DNA from: Flaccisagitta enflata
Lineage: Eukaryota > Chaetognatha > Sagittoidea > Aphragmophora
NCBI GenBank assembly: GCA_965153355.1
Contig: OZ231127.1
Coordinates: 82,274,001-82,338,000 of the forward strand
DNA: 64,000 bases
Direction of reading: 5' to 3'
Each line of letters starts with the position of its first letter. Position 1 is the stretch's first letter. The notes beneath the pieces were generated by a model. The model saw only the letters and a program-made list of their open reading frames with translations, was not told where the DNA came from and searched no databases. The position numbers and the translations under genes are program-made. Shown here one piece after another: positions 1-21,419 of this stretch.

Positions 1-3000
1 AAGTTCTCAATTAGATTGAGATCCAAATTGATATGGGCTAACCCTAGACAAGCTTAACTCGTCGATCTTACAGTGTATTTGGCACAGTGTGCCAGTGCAC
101 AATCCTCCATAGGCTAAGAAAGATTTGCCCAACCACACTTGCAAAAGGCAAATGTTTTATTCATTTGGCTCTCATTTCTAAACGAATAAAGATACAGGAA
201 CCAGCTTGGTCTCATTTGATAGATTTTTCGAAGATGCGAATTTTGAAAAATAAATCATCTCACTGCGATTAAAATTAAGCGAGTTATGACACTTTGAAGC
301 TGTCCGTATATTAATGGCAAAGATGGTACGTCTAGCTAACTCTTGGGAGAGGAGCAAACTTATGACCATAAAAGGACATGACTGCTTTAGAATCAATACA
401 AGCAACGTCCGAAACAATGAGCTCTCCTGAATGAAGCCGTATTCAAATGAGTGTATTTTTTCATCTTTTCTAGTCCTAAATGTCGGGGTCGAGGTGTATT
501 TCTCCTTCTATTTGTGTACTTGAAATCTTTGTCTGTGTATCTATTACAGACCATAAATTGCCAAGACTGATTAATTCAATTTTTTTTATTGACATATGGA
601 TACACGCATGTTTCGGCTATCACATCGACGAGTAATGAGGTTATAGGTTCGTTTGATCTAACCAGGAAAAGAATAAGTACATCACCAAATATTTACGTAC
701 TAACAAAATGAAAAAAAAAGGTATCTCAATTTGCGGCGGGCCAACAGGAAAAAAAACAACACAAAGGCATTTCTGAAAGACGAATGGCCGACACGTAAAA
801 CACCCATCCCAAGCAAGAGAAGAAATACTCCACAATCAATTTCAGCATTAACTTCTTTCATTGTCAGATGTCCAAAACATACAGAATTTAGTCTGCCATG
901 ATTTTAGTGAGGATATATTTCACCATATAAGTAAATTTTTAATGAGTCTGCCATCATTTGAATAAGATCATAGTTACCCTAGGAGTTAATTTTTCAATAA
1001 GAGAAACTTATAGATTTTGGACAACTGCAATGAATGGACAACCAGTTAGAAGGCAACCTACGGATACAGTCAATATTCACAGTTATATTACAATGGAGCG
1101 TATTCGAAGAACGATGATAGAAATAAAACAAGTGATGCGGGGTCACAATATCGTTGTGGACGGGTGGGCAGGGGCATCCAACCCAGATCCACACCCAAAC
1201 TCCCACCCCTCACACAATGTTCGGTGCAGTCTCGAAAGACGACAACGGAGCCCCTGATGATAATTCTCAATCCATAATCAATGGTCAGTTTAACAAAAAT
1301 GAGTTCCTAGACAAGATACCATGGAAAAATTGTACGACTCAGGGTTAAGAAAGCCCCTTGGATTAAGAAAAAAAAAGAATTTCGGTCGCAAAAACAGGGA
1401 AAAAAGCACACCCATGGCCATAGAGAAAATAAATGGGGGGGGGGGGCGGCAAAAAAAGCTTTGCTCAGTGCAAGTGGGTCATAAGTAGTGTTTAAGATAG
1501 GTCCTACTTTACAACATTCTCAGTTGACTTGCTGAATTATACAGTTGTGATTCCATGTTCCAGATCAGTTTTTTGAGTTGTCTATTGAGGATATATTCTT
1601 ATTGATCTTAAAAATTAAAAGCTAATTAATCCAGTTGATTCAGTTCCTGGGGTGACATACAACTGCTGAGCGTACAAATATGATAAAATGTGATTGCTCT
1701 TCACTTGGTGTCTCCTCATTCATATTTCAGGCAGACCCAGTTAGCTTCAGAATAACAAACTAAGTCATGTGCGAGAGTTCTGAGATCAGCTTAGAATGAC
1801 AAATAACTTTGCATCACCCTAAAATGACTTAAAATGACCTAAAGAAATAAAATTGATAAAAAAAGTAAAAAATTGACAAACTGACAGACCGACCAACTGA
1901 CAGGTGGACGGATGGACAAAGTGAGGTGTAGAGTCGCGTACACGCGACTAAAAACACCAAGAAGCAGGAGACGTTGCCAAAGTAAAAATTGCAGGCGTTT
2001 TTATACTGCAGAAATAACGTTAAGGTTTTACGATGGCTCAGAGCTTACAAATGACAAACGGACGGACCACCGAGGTTACATATATAAGAATGATTTTGAT
2101 CTTCTACAACTGATCTTAGCAAGTGTACCAGTAATGGCGGCTGTCGCCGTGAGGAAAAAAGTCGTAAGCTTTGTTCACTTTTCACCAGCACTCTTTTTTA
2201 TTCTCAGTCATTATAACTTTATTAGATCAAATTAAAACAATTGTATAAGAAAATCAGAGAAAAATGAGACAGAGGCCAAGTAAAACCAGGGTAAACTGAA
2301 ATATTCAAAATCACTGTTTGCACAACCAGCTATAACCCCACTGAATGCTCTTATGTTGCATTAAATCAAAACATTTATTTATTTATCGGTTTTGAGGAAG
2401 TAGAAAAAAGAAACAACTAAATAATTTAAACAAAGCTGGTGTTTAAGCACCCTCCACAGATGGTAAGCTCTTAACTCATTTAATATATCTTGTAATTATA
2501 GTAACATCTATGTGTTTGCTTATTTATTGCATTTAAGTCAGAAAAGATTGAGCTAAGTGAGCTAAATAATTTAATATCTCTTGCAAAGCAGCTGTGCATC
2601 ATCAGCATCAAATATGCAAAAGCAGTCTATCCTTTATTGATCCTACACAAAATCATAAAAAATGAAAAAAATCAATTTGAATTTTTTCATAAATAAATCT
2701 TTTCAAATTCATAAAAAATATTTGTCTGGGAAGACTGTGGCGCCAAATAGAAGATTACTCAAGTTCCCTTGCCTATCAATTTCATGAGCCTCAAAATCTC
2801 GCCCTAAGGTTCTAACTTCTCATAGAAAAATGAAAATATATTTCTCTCGGAATATGTCAAGTCGAGCTGACTTCAGCCACCGATGACTAGCCGGCCCCAT
2901 GTTAAGCAAAAATTCATTGTCACTGAAAAACTAACCCAGAGAAAAAAAGATTATAAAGATCTCGAGCTCAGCAGGTTATTGTTGTTTTTATAGTATTTTA

Positions 3001-3237
3001 TTCAGCATGGTATGAACTGGAATGATTTTGCAGTATTCTCTTTAGCCTCAGAAGTATAAAAGGGCGAAAATGTGATCAAAAGGAGTATATGCTGGCTGAT
3101 TCATTAATCATCTGTTTTACTAAAGACAGTTTTGAACCAGCAGACAATGAACAATGTGATGCCTATTCCTCAGCTGTCTGTCTGATCTGTTGTGTCTATC
3201 ACAACTACTCTATCTGTTATCTGTCTGTGATATTATA
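1..3237. other. AT-rich intergenic or intronic stretch, no gene seen
   Basis: I see no coding exon here that I can defend; the open frames are short and carry no recognisable domain. Two fragments of the GACC-core repeat family are present. One, near 1137-1215, is a GGGTGGGCAGGGGC-type left end. The other, near 1880-1955, is a GAC-rich core followed by the GTCGCGTACACGCGAC hairpin. The stretch lies downstream of the last exon of the membrane-protein gene at 3781-11681 and may include its 3' UTR. Confidence 0.5.
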
Positions 3238-3238
3238 A

Positions 3239-3332
<94 letters not shown>

Positions 3333-3333
3333 T

Positions 3334-3412
<79 letters not shown>
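3239..3412. repeat. (TA)n microsatellite
   Basis: This is about 170 bp of almost uninterrupted TA dinucleotides with two or three point interruptions. The Tyr/Ile open frames across it on both strands are artefacts of the repeat. Confidence 0.97.
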
Positions 3413-3414
<2 letters not shown>

Positions 3415-3780
3415 TCTCTCTATCTTTCACTTACACTCTCCAGATCATATAGCCTCAGTTTGACGACTCATGTGAGCTGAAAAAAACAACTCAAATGATC
3501 AATCAAATAGGCACAGCATTCACAGTAGTAGCAAGTAATCGCATTATGTGTGTACAACAAATGTGCTGAGCTATATAAATATACAATCATCATTGATAGT
3601 CAGTCTTATCTACCTCGTCTTTTATTAAAGGAACTCAGTTACTGTGAGAGGGAACATGCTGTTCTTGTTGAATGTGAAGCAATCTTTCAGGACTATTAAT
3701 GTCTTCATGAAGACAAAGAATAATAGGATATACTTACCATAAGGCACTCCAGCAGGTCCATCTCCTCAAGACCTTGATTG

Positions 3781-11681
<7,901 letters not shown>

Positions 11682-11905
11682 CTACACAAATGGGAAAAGG
11701 CATTTCGGAATCGTTAGCTTTCTCATTAAAACGCATGATAATGTTGGTCGTCGTCGTTACACTTATTCGAATAATTCGATGGATGATATTGATAAATCGA
11801 TTGCGCCCTGCGGCGTAGCCAATTTCATCTCGAAAATCGTCGTTCAATTGTTCCTCTTCGTTGGCGAAGGCGGAGCAGCGACAAGTGGTGACAACTAACG
11901 TCAAA
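11682..11905 (-). other. Possible 5' extension of the cbEGF exon
   Basis: The frame stays open upstream of the acceptor at 11681 and reads ...NDSEMPFPICV-DINEC, the usual junction between tandem cbEGF domains. It begins with a hydrophobic stretch (VVFLTLVV). A stop lies just upstream and there is no ATG at the start of the open frame. Either this is coding, entered through the acceptor-like GACGTTAG, or it is intron and the exon begins at 11681. I cannot decide. Confidence 0.35.
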
Positions 11906-12299
11906 AAGACGACCAACCTCGTTTAACTTTACCAATTTCCTTTTATAAGAACCAATTTTATAAGAGCCTTAGGCTTGACATGTTTCTTTAAGTTAAGATT
12001 ATAGAAGTAAATATATTTATGATTAATTTTTGATTTTTTTCAAAGCTTTAGTAAATCAAGAACAACACTGGGTAACAGTGGCGGAAGGTCTGGCATGGGC
12101 AATAGATAAAACTAGAAAACAATCAAAACTGCGACAAACAGCGGATCAGAAGGACAGACAGGCTAAAAGAGTGACATTGAAAGTCACATGTCTGTAATTA
12201 AAAATAGTCGCAAAAGCATCAGATGGTTAGCGGTACCTGTGCCCTGCTGAAAATAATTAGCGATTAGGAATGAGGGATGCTGCAGGGCAACAGCCTCAA

Positions 12300-12612
12300 A
12301 TAGCCTGATAACCTATGCTTTCACAAATATAAGGAATTTTCTCCTCCTTCTCCTCCTCCCAGAAGCCATGGGGGATGGCTGAATCTGGCCAAATTTTGCG
12401 GAGATCAGCAGAATTTTACAGAATTTTAACAAAAATCAGCAGAATTTGGCAGTTTGGCAGAACTTGATGGAATATGGCAGAATTTGGCAGAATTTGGCAA
12501 TATTTGGCAAAAGAGGGGGGGTGGAGAAGAAAAAAAGAAAAATAAGAAAAAAAATTCCACATTTGTGTGAAAGTATTAATATACAACCTCTTTGGGGCCG
12601 CTGTCCAATGAC
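12300..12612. mobile_element. GGCCGCTGYCC-ended element with AATTTGGCAG minisatellite
   Basis: The left part reads 'ctatgctttcacaaatat', a pattern also seen at 27.63 kb. The interior has about a dozen copies of 'cagaatttgg', and the right part ends CTTTGGGGCCGCTGTCC. The layout matches the elements at 27617-28147 and 39413-39832, but the minisatellite unit differs. Confidence 0.55.
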
Positions 12613-13110
12613 GTTCTAGTAAAAAGAAATGTGTGTCCAGAGAAACTCTTTCCTCTTCCTCGTTCATCGAGAAACAATTTTTTAACAACTCTTCAAAATT
12701 TATGACCTTGTTTCCACGATTTATGCGTTGTTGTCTTTACGTCTTATTAAATTTATTACCCTTTGGTGAAAATGAATTGGAATCTTGTCCGAAATTGGCT
12801 TAAATTTATTTCTTTTATTCGGTTCGAGGATCGTCGATCAGTCGACGCGACGGATGACCGACCAATGAGAATGGAAACGCAGTTGAGAAAAGAAGAGAAT
12901 AGAATTTTAAGAGAATAGAATTGAAAATTTTTATTGTGTGTCCAAAAATTTGATGATTGATCGAGTCAAGAGGGAAAATATTCCGGTGGTCGCCCTCGTG
13001 CGATCTAGGGGGGATCCAAGGGGACCTAGGGGGGATCTAGGGACGAATACTACTCGATAGAGAGAACGATACGTAATTGCGTAAAAACCAGATCTTCAGC
13101 CCTGTAAAAA

Positions 13111-13297
13111 AACAAGGCCAACACCTTACATGTCGCGGGCGGTCTTAAAGACTAAAAGACCAAAAGACCAAAAGACAAAACAACTAAAAGCAGGAGCAGT
13201 AATGCAAAAGACGCCCAAAAACGCCAAAAAAAGCTAACTGAGACCGACCGACCGACCGACAGAGCGGTTCATAGAGTCGCGTAGCACGCGACTAAAA
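13111..13297 (+). mobile_element. GACC-core covarying-end repeat
   Basis: It runs from ACAAGGCCAACACCTTACAT GTCGCGGGC through (GACTAAAA)n and (GACC)n to AGAGCGG and the hairpin GTCGCGTAGCACGCGAC followed by TAAAAA. The stretch 11906-13868 around it shows no other gene. Confidence 0.78.
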
Positions 13298-13868
13298 AGT
13301 CAGATTGAGGTGAGTTCATCTGAAGAAGACTACAGAAATGAAATGATTATGTTGTTCCAGGGAGGTTAACGATGGTAATAAGCGTAGGCTATCATTGGTG
13401 GCGATAATGACGATGAAAAAGATTATGCTGATAACGATGATGAAAATGATAAATGTTAATGCTGATCATGGTGAGTTGGTTGGTGACAATGAAGAAATCT
13501 ATCGCCATGATTATGAGGGGAAAATGTCGTCATTGTTTTTCATGAGAGAAAAAAACATGGCAAAAGCCATGAGCATGAGCGTATTGGATTAAATTGTGAT
13601 AGTACATTGCAGTTTGCCAAGTCATATGTTCGATAGCACTAAAATGAGTTGATGCAATCGACCCCTCCCCCATGAGTGATATTGAAATTACTGATACATA
13701 AAATCGTCTTAGCGCCTCTCCCCCCCCCCTTTCTTTGTGGCCCTTGCCAGTTGACAAACCTCTCAAAATAAAAAGCCCTTCTCGGTGGCCGCGCCATCAC
13801 AACGTCTTCCAATTTCGTCTTGCCCAATTTCGTCGTCATCGCCATCGTCGTCGTCGTTACTGTCGTCG

Positions 13869-14188
13869 TTAGCGTTTTTTAGAGGTACTTGTTCTTGTCA
13901 TCGTTACGACCGTCGTCATCGTCATCATTGTCATCGTCGTCACCGTTGACATCGATGTCATTAGGAATCTCGGTTTGTTGAGTTGGCGAGGCCACCCAAC
14001 CGAACATTCTCCACGGCCAAAAAGGCGCAATCGATCCTCATAAATTTCCCTGTCTTTAAGACTGAGAACTTTCTTCTGAAAAAGCTTGGAGAACTCATCC
14101 TTGTACTTCAATGGAGTCTCTGAAACGAGGGTTGTCGAACTTCCTGTCTTGATTCTGGTTATATTAGCAGCATGTTGTTGGAGGAATG
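13869..14188 (-). CDS. Isolated exon, possible C-terminus of a carbohydrate sulfotransferase
   Basis: An acceptor (ATACTCTAG) opens a frame that reads FLQQHAANITRIKTGSSTT, then YKDEFSKLFQKKVLSLKDRE, then IYEDRLRLFGRG, and stays open to a stop at 13869. The spacing of 'HAN.T ... F..L......L...IY...L.LFG' resembles the end of Golgi carbohydrate sulfotransferases (Sulfotransfer_2 type), which close with an LY..Y..D..LFGY motif. I see no PAPS-binding loops, because any upstream exon is outside what I could recognise. The last 30 codons run through a GAC/GAT repeat and read as Met/Thr in this frame but Asp in the next, so the true 3' end is uncertain. It could also be a chance open frame. Confidence 0.35.
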
Positions 14189-15390
14189 CTAGAGTATGAT
14201 TTGTTTATTTTACATTGTTTAACTAAAGTCAGACCTACCTTAACCAAAAAGTCGCGTGCGGGTGGGCAAGGGCAGGACAAAAGCAGAAGTCCACTTGAAT
14301 GCAAAGTTACTGCGATGGACTGACTGACCGACCAACTTTGTCTGTCTGGCTATGGTGAAAGGCTTTGGCTAGTTCACTGTCAGTCTGTCACTGAGAGAAA
14401 CCACCGTAGATAAAGGGTACGATTCTGATATGTCGGTTAGAATGAATATTCTGACAGATGTAGTTTCCTAGCCATTTGCCGGGCGATAGATACATCATCT
14501 TAATGACTATTGTCATTGTTTACAGTATATAAAAATGATTCCCTACGACTTTTGTCCTTAGAAATGCGTTGAATTTCGTCAAAAAAAGGTTTCGGCCAAA
14601 ACAAAAGAGGGAAACGGAGGTAGAGAATCTCTCTCAAATTTTGGCAAAAGCTGCTTTGTTAACGATCTCATTAATCATCATAAATCAAATGATCCTCGAT
14701 GACGACTCAACGCAGAGAGACAATTTTGGCGATGAAACTCGCGAAAAGCTGATCGAATTATCCTACGATTCGTTAAAAATCATCATCATCACTTTTTGCC
14801 AATCTTATTTGGTCTTTTTTTAACTGTAGTTGCTTTAAACTGAGTTGATCAGTCTGTTTCCGTCTTTTTAATTCGACTGATTCACTCTAATCATAGATGC
14901 TTATTCTGCCTCCTCATTGTGACAGAATTACCAATCTTAAGTTCAGAGTCACAAAACAATCATTTTTTCTCTAAAATGTGCAAAAAAACACACTTTTTGG
15001 TGCAAAATGTTGATGATAATTGAGCCACTTGTGTTTTTAAATCACATCGGAGAAATAAGTCAATTCAATTTGTTCACTACAGCGTCTTGGATCAAAATCA
15101 GGATAATAGATACAAAGTTGTGATAATTGTATAAGAATTTTGCTTATGAATTTAGCAATTTTCTTTAAAAACACTGAGCTTGTTATTACATGATGGTAAC
15201 ACCATTTCATGATAAACCATATTAAAAGAACATGAAAAATCTGCAAATCAACTTCTATCTAGCACTTTTTTCTGATTTTGAATATCTTGTCTCATCGCAA
15301 AGTTATATGATTTTCATTCGTGTCAGTTCAGAAAAAACATACTGTAGTTAATTGTTTTTTTTAAGATTCCTTATGCTCCATTGTTTGTTT
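14189..15390. other. Intergenic stretch, no gene supported
   Basis: It holds a partial GACC-core repeat (about 14245-14350, GTCGCGTGCGGGTGGGCAAG then GACTGACTGACC). An 84-codon open frame at 14569-14823 has no recognisable domain. The rest is AT-rich sequence. Confidence 0.4.

Positions 15391-16619
<1,229 letters not shown>

Positions 16620-16684
<65 letters not shown>
16620..16684. repeat. (GA)n microsatellite
   Basis: About 32 GA units, followed by GAAA-rich sequence up to about 16815 and a near-duplicate of about 45 bp (16811-16855 and 16865-16910, 'gaagaaagcaagatacac'). Confidence 0.95.
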
Positions 16685-16689
<5 letters not shown>

Positions 16690-16762
16690 AGAAAAAATAA
16701 AAGAAAGATAGAAAGCCAGTAGGGAAGTATGAAAGAAAGATAGAAAATAAGAAAAAAATATG

Positions 16763-16794
<32 letters not shown>

Positions 16795-17178
16795 GAAGAA
16801 AGGAAGAAAAGAAGAAAGCAAGATACACTTTTTTTTTATAAGAGACATGATATTTTAAATGAAGAAAAGAAGAAAGCAAGATACACTTTTTTTTTTAAAA
16901 GAGACATGATATTTTGAACAATAAATCTCATAAATACATTTTTTACTGATATTCTACGTATCTATAGTGGAAAACTTTTTGATTAACATAGAACATTGAA
17001 TATCTAGCCTAATTTGGTAGGCAAAACCATAAAAAGAAAAAATTAAATGATTGTACTTTATTTTAGTAGATTACTCAAAATAATCACCTCAAAATTTTCC
17101 AAAACTGAATCTCAGCCTGAGCATTCTCTTATTTTGTTCTTAAAATTTTGGCAAATCTCAGGCTCATGTCTCTTATAA

Positions 17179-17350
17179 ACAAGGCCGGATACACGGCCAA
17201 TACCAGTTGCGGATGGGTGGGCAGGGGCGGAAATGCGCGTTTTCACACTTTCCAACTCGATCACCACGGACCGACGGACCAACGGACCAACGGACCAACG
17301 GACCAACGGACGGACAAAGCCTCTTATAGAGTTGCGTGTCCGCAACTAAA
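17179..17350 (+). mobile_element. GACC-core covarying-end repeat, AGTTGCGGA subfamily
   Basis: It runs ACAAGGCCGGATACACGGCC, AGTTGCGGATGGGTGGGCAG, (GACCAACG)n, then ACAAAGCCTCTTATAGAG and the hairpin GTTGCGTGTCCGCAAC followed by TAAA. The left AGTTGCGGA is matched by the right TCCGCAACT; both differ from the AGTCGCG subfamily in the same way. Confidence 0.8.
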
Positions 17351-17610
17351 CAGTCCCTCATAAAAAACGAGTCATCAAGGATCGCCCATGTGACATGGTC
17401 AGCGGTATCCGATGCCCTGCTTGGAGTGATTTGCTGAAAAAGTGGAGTGAGAGCATGGCAGCGGCCCCAGAGGGCCAATGTCCTGTGGGACACGGGGGAT
17501 TTTCCATACATCCTGAAAGGGCATATATGAGGCCTTAGTAGTAATTTTCCTTGATATTTAATGGGAGTTTTGCATTTTTTTTTCAATTTCTCGTTAATTT
17601 GCTATCTTAT

Positions 17611-17724
17611 TAGGTGCGACAAAGCACCTCTATAACTGGCTGTGTCCGTCGGTTGGTCAATCGGTTGGTTTGTTGGGTAACGCATTTGTTCAACGATCCA
17701 CATGTCGCACCTTATTGGCCTACT
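17611..17724 (-). mobile_element. GACC-core covarying-end repeat, AGGTGCGAC subfamily, reverse orientation
   Basis: Read on plus: TAGGTGCGACAAAGCACC, TCTATAACTGGCTGTGTCCG, (TCGGTTGG)n, GGGTAACGCATTTGTTC, then CATGTCGCACCTTATTGGCC. It matches the copies at 32489-32602 and 51897-52003 in the opposite orientation. Further right, 17930-17995 holds a GGGCCGCTGCCC-type end of another family. No gene is seen from 16690 to 18270. Confidence 0.82.
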
Positions 17725-18277
17725 TACTGTTCTATGGGATGTTTACATTTTCCTCAGTTTATATCAATTTTCTGTGTTATTCAATTGGAAACATGCATTT
17801 TTTGGCTTTTTTGGTAAATAATCCATGTTATTCAATTGGAAATTTGCATTTTGTCAATTTTCCATGTTTTTCGATGGGAATTTGATGCTTGAGAAACTTC
17901 TGGGGGGGGGGATGTACGGACGGACGTACAGATGGACGTATGAAAATACACCCCCGTGTCCTACAGGACATTGGCCCTTTAGGGCCGCTGCCCAAAAAGT
18001 GAAGAGAGAAGGAAATAAAGAAAGCAAGGAAGAAAAGAAGAAAGCAAGATAGAGAGAAAGAAAGAAAATAAATTGACCAACCATTGAATGAAAGAACGAA
18101 TGGAAAGATTTGATATATGAAACAGGAAGATATCGGCAGTGCTAGTGGAAGGTGGAGTATGAGAACGACTTAGTTAGAAAGCGTTAGCCGGAATGAGTAA
18201 GTAAGTGAGTGAGTGGGTGGTTGAGTAAGTGATCGAGTGAAAGAATTAGTAGGTAGGAGAGAGAAAGTGACTCGCTG

Positions 18278-18885
18278 GCGCTTCCCGGCGACCGACTGGC
18301 TTCCCGGCGACACACTGGCTTCCTGGCGACCAACTGGCTTCCTAGTGACCAACTCCCTTTCCGGCGACCGACTCGCTTCCCGGCGACCGACTCGCTTCCC
18401 GGCGACCAACTGGCTTCCTGATGACCATCTCCCTTTCCGGCGACCGACTTGCTTCCCGGCGACCGACTGGCTTCCCGGCGACCAACTGGCTTCCTGGTGA
18501 CCAACTCCCTTTCCGGCAACTGACTCGCTTCCTGGCGACCGACTCGCTTCCCGGCGACCAACTTGGTTCCCTGCAACCAACTTGCTTCCTGGGGACTGAC
18601 TTGCTTCCTGGCGACCAACACTTCCCGGCGACCAACTCGCTTCCTGGCGACCGACTCACTTCTAGGCAACTGACACTTCTTGCCAAACAACTCACTTCAA
18701 AGCAGCCAACTCGCTCCCGGGCGACCAACTTTCTTCACAGCAAAGGACTTGCTTCCTGGCAACTAACTTGCTTTCCGGCAACCAACTCGCTTCCTGACGA
18801 CCAACTCACTTCCCGGCGACTGATTCGCTTTCCAGCGACCAACTCGCTTCCCGGCAACCAACTCGCTTCTCAATGACCAACTCAC
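18278..18885. repeat. 19-bp minisatellite array, left block
   Basis: About 30 diverged copies of a 19-bp unit close to CTTCCCGGCGACCAACTCG. Because 19 is not a multiple of 3, every frame cycles through a 57-bp period, which yields several long but non-genic open frames on both strands. Confidence 0.93.
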
Positions 18886-18912
18886 ATCCCAGTAACAAAC
18901 TAGCTACCCCAT

Positions 18913-19705
18913 GCATCCCAGGAACCAACCCTTGGTGAAAAAAAAAGGCCAAGCGTTGTGAACCCTCAAGGCATGTTGTACATTGTATTAGGTACAATTT
19001 GAGGCAAAAATAAAAAAAATCAGCTTGGAAATATAGCATTTGTATCTTAATGACAGTATAAATAAACTATTCTTAAATATTTTTTAAGCTAAAAATTGTA
19101 GTTTTCCTTTCAAAAACTTTTTAAAAATAGTTGACCAGTGTGGCAATAACTGCTGTAATAATATTTTTACCCCTTCCAACTAGTTCAAAGGCATCTTTTA
19201 CAAATTGAAGTTAAAAAAAATACTAAAAACAATAAATACAGGTTTTTTACAGAATTTCTTTGTTATTTCTAAGCCCTGATTTACATTCTGTTTCTTTAAT
19301 CTGGTTGTCAGATATTCAAATATAAGTACTTTTTATGTCATCATACCTTTTTATGTTTTTTTTTATTCTTTTAGAAAAAATATTGGTAAATTCTTGTTAA
19401 AAGAATTTTGCTGTTAGTCTTTTTTTTTTGTGAAAATTGGGTTGATATCGCTCAAAACTAGTCTTATAAGGTAAAATCATCTATACAGCAACGATAGCCA
19501 CACTGTGTTGTAGTTTTCAAAAGTTTCTGAAAGTGTAACTACCTTATGTAGCATAAAAAATGCTTAAAAATGCATTATTTTAGCTGTTATCAAGCTAAAA
19601 ATGCTATATTTCCAAGCCAATTTTTTTCAATTTTTGGCTTTAATAGTACCTAATACATTGAAGAACTTGGCCTTTTTTTTCACCTAGGGTTTGTTCCTGG
19701 GATGC
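18913..19705. mobile_element. Inverted-repeat element between the two minisatellite blocks
   Basis: The left arm starts GCATCCCAGGAACCAACCC and continues GGTGAAAAAAAAAGGCCAAG, a GTATTAGGTAC word and CTTGGAAATATAGCAT. The same series is found in reverse at the right arm (ATGCTATATTTCCAAG ... CCTGGGATGC at 19705). The arms are about 120 bp. I see no target duplication and no coding capacity. Confidence 0.75.
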
Positions 19706-19709
19706 CTGA

Positions 19710-20655
19710 CCCAGTGACCGGCTCTCTTCCCAGCAACTGACTGGCTTCCAAGAGACCGACTCGCTTCCAGGAGACTGACTCACCTCCCGGCCCGGTGACT
19801 AACTCGCTTCCTGGCAACTGACTCGCTTCCTGACAACCTTCTTGCTTTCTGGCGACCAACTCGCTTCTTGGCGACCAACTTGCTTTCAGGTGACCGAATC
19901 CCTTCCCAGCAACCAACTTGCTTCCCGGCGACCAACTTGCTTCTGGCGACTGACTTACTTCCTGGCGACCAACTCACTTCCTGGCGACCAACTTACGTCC
20001 CAGCGGCCAACTTGCTTCCAGGCGACCAAGTCGCTTCCCGGCGACTAACTCATTTCCCGGCGACCAACTCGCCTTCCCTCGACCGACTCACTTCCCGGCG
20101 ACCGACTCGCTTCCCGGCGACCAACTCGCTTCCCGTCGACCGACTCACTTCCCGGCGACCAACTCGCTTCCCATCGACCGACTCGCTTCCCATCGACCGA
20201 CTCGCTTCCCGGCGACCAACTCGCTTCCCGTCGACCGACTCACTTCCCGGCGACCAACTCGCTTCCCATCGACCGACTCGCTTCCCATCGACCGACTCAC
20301 TTCCCGGCGACCAACTCGCTTCCCGGCGACCAACTCGCCTTCCCTCGACCGACTCACTTCCCGGCGACCAACTCGCTTCCCGGCGACCAACTCGCCTTCC
20401 CTCGACCGACTCGCTTCCCGGCGACCAACTCGCTTCCCGGCGACCAACTCGCCTTCCCTCGACCGACTCACTTCCCGTCGACCGAATCACTTCCCGGCGA
20501 CCGACTCGCTTCCCGGCGACCAACTCACTTCCCGTCGACCGACTCACTTCCCGGCGACCAACTCACTTCCCGGCGACCGACTCACTTCCCGGCGACCAAC
20601 TCACTTCCCGGCGACCGACTCACTTCCCGGCGACCGACTCGCTTCCCGGCGATCA
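19710..20655. repeat. 19-bp minisatellite array, right block
   Basis: About 50 copies of the same 19-bp unit, in the same orientation as the left block. The copies are diverged at the left side and nearly identical from about 20040 on, where a higher-order alternation of CCCGGCGACCAACTCG and CCCGTCGACCGACTCA types is visible. The 406-codon plus-strand frame across it is an artefact. Confidence 0.93.
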
Positions 20656-20823
20656 CTTCCGATTCATACAAATGAGTTGTTTGGCTCCTCTCCCGTATAA
20701 ACAAGCGATCGACGTTTTCATGTCTTCTCGTTACAACTTGTTTGCCGGTGCGCAGTGCAGTACGCAGTGCAGTTGCCGGTGTGACTTGTTAACGCACCGC
20801 CGTGCCGGTGTGAGATATTATCC

Positions 20824-21077
<254 letters not shown>

Positions 21078-21088
21078 TTTCTTTTTAG

Positions 21089-21395
21089 ATGCGTCCGTCA
21101 GGAACGCATCTCTATAAGAGGGTCTGTCCGTCCGTCGGTCCGTCGGTCGGTCCGTCCGTCGGTCGGTCCGTCCGTCCGTCGGTCGGTCCGTCACGCCTGT
21201 GCGAAAACCGCGTTTCTCGGCTGTTTTTGGCCACAGTGATATCCTACACTGAAACAAATGATCAACCAACATGTTTTTAGAGTCATTCCACCAGTCTGTT
21301 CGTCCATCTGTCTGTCCATACATATATGTCAAATGATCAATACATGCTGAGACACAGCCCGGACGCATCTTTGCCCGGTCGGGCTTGTTTCTTCT
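21089..21395 (-). mobile_element. GACC-core covarying-end repeat, AGATGCGTCC subfamily
   Basis: On plus it starts TTTTTAGATGCGTCC, forms a hairpin with GGAACGCATCT, has (CGTC/GGTC)n cores, and closes with CCGGACGCATCTTTGCCCG and GGGCTTGTTT. Its stem AGATGCGT replaces AGTCGCGT, and its far end carries the matching ACGCATCT. Confidence 0.72.
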
Positions 21396-21419
21396 TCTCT
21401 TTCTCCCTCTCTCCTTGTT

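Noticed and set aside
14569-14823. 84-codon plus frame
   Set aside because: No recognisable domain, AT-rich codons and no splice context; left as part of the intergenic stretch.
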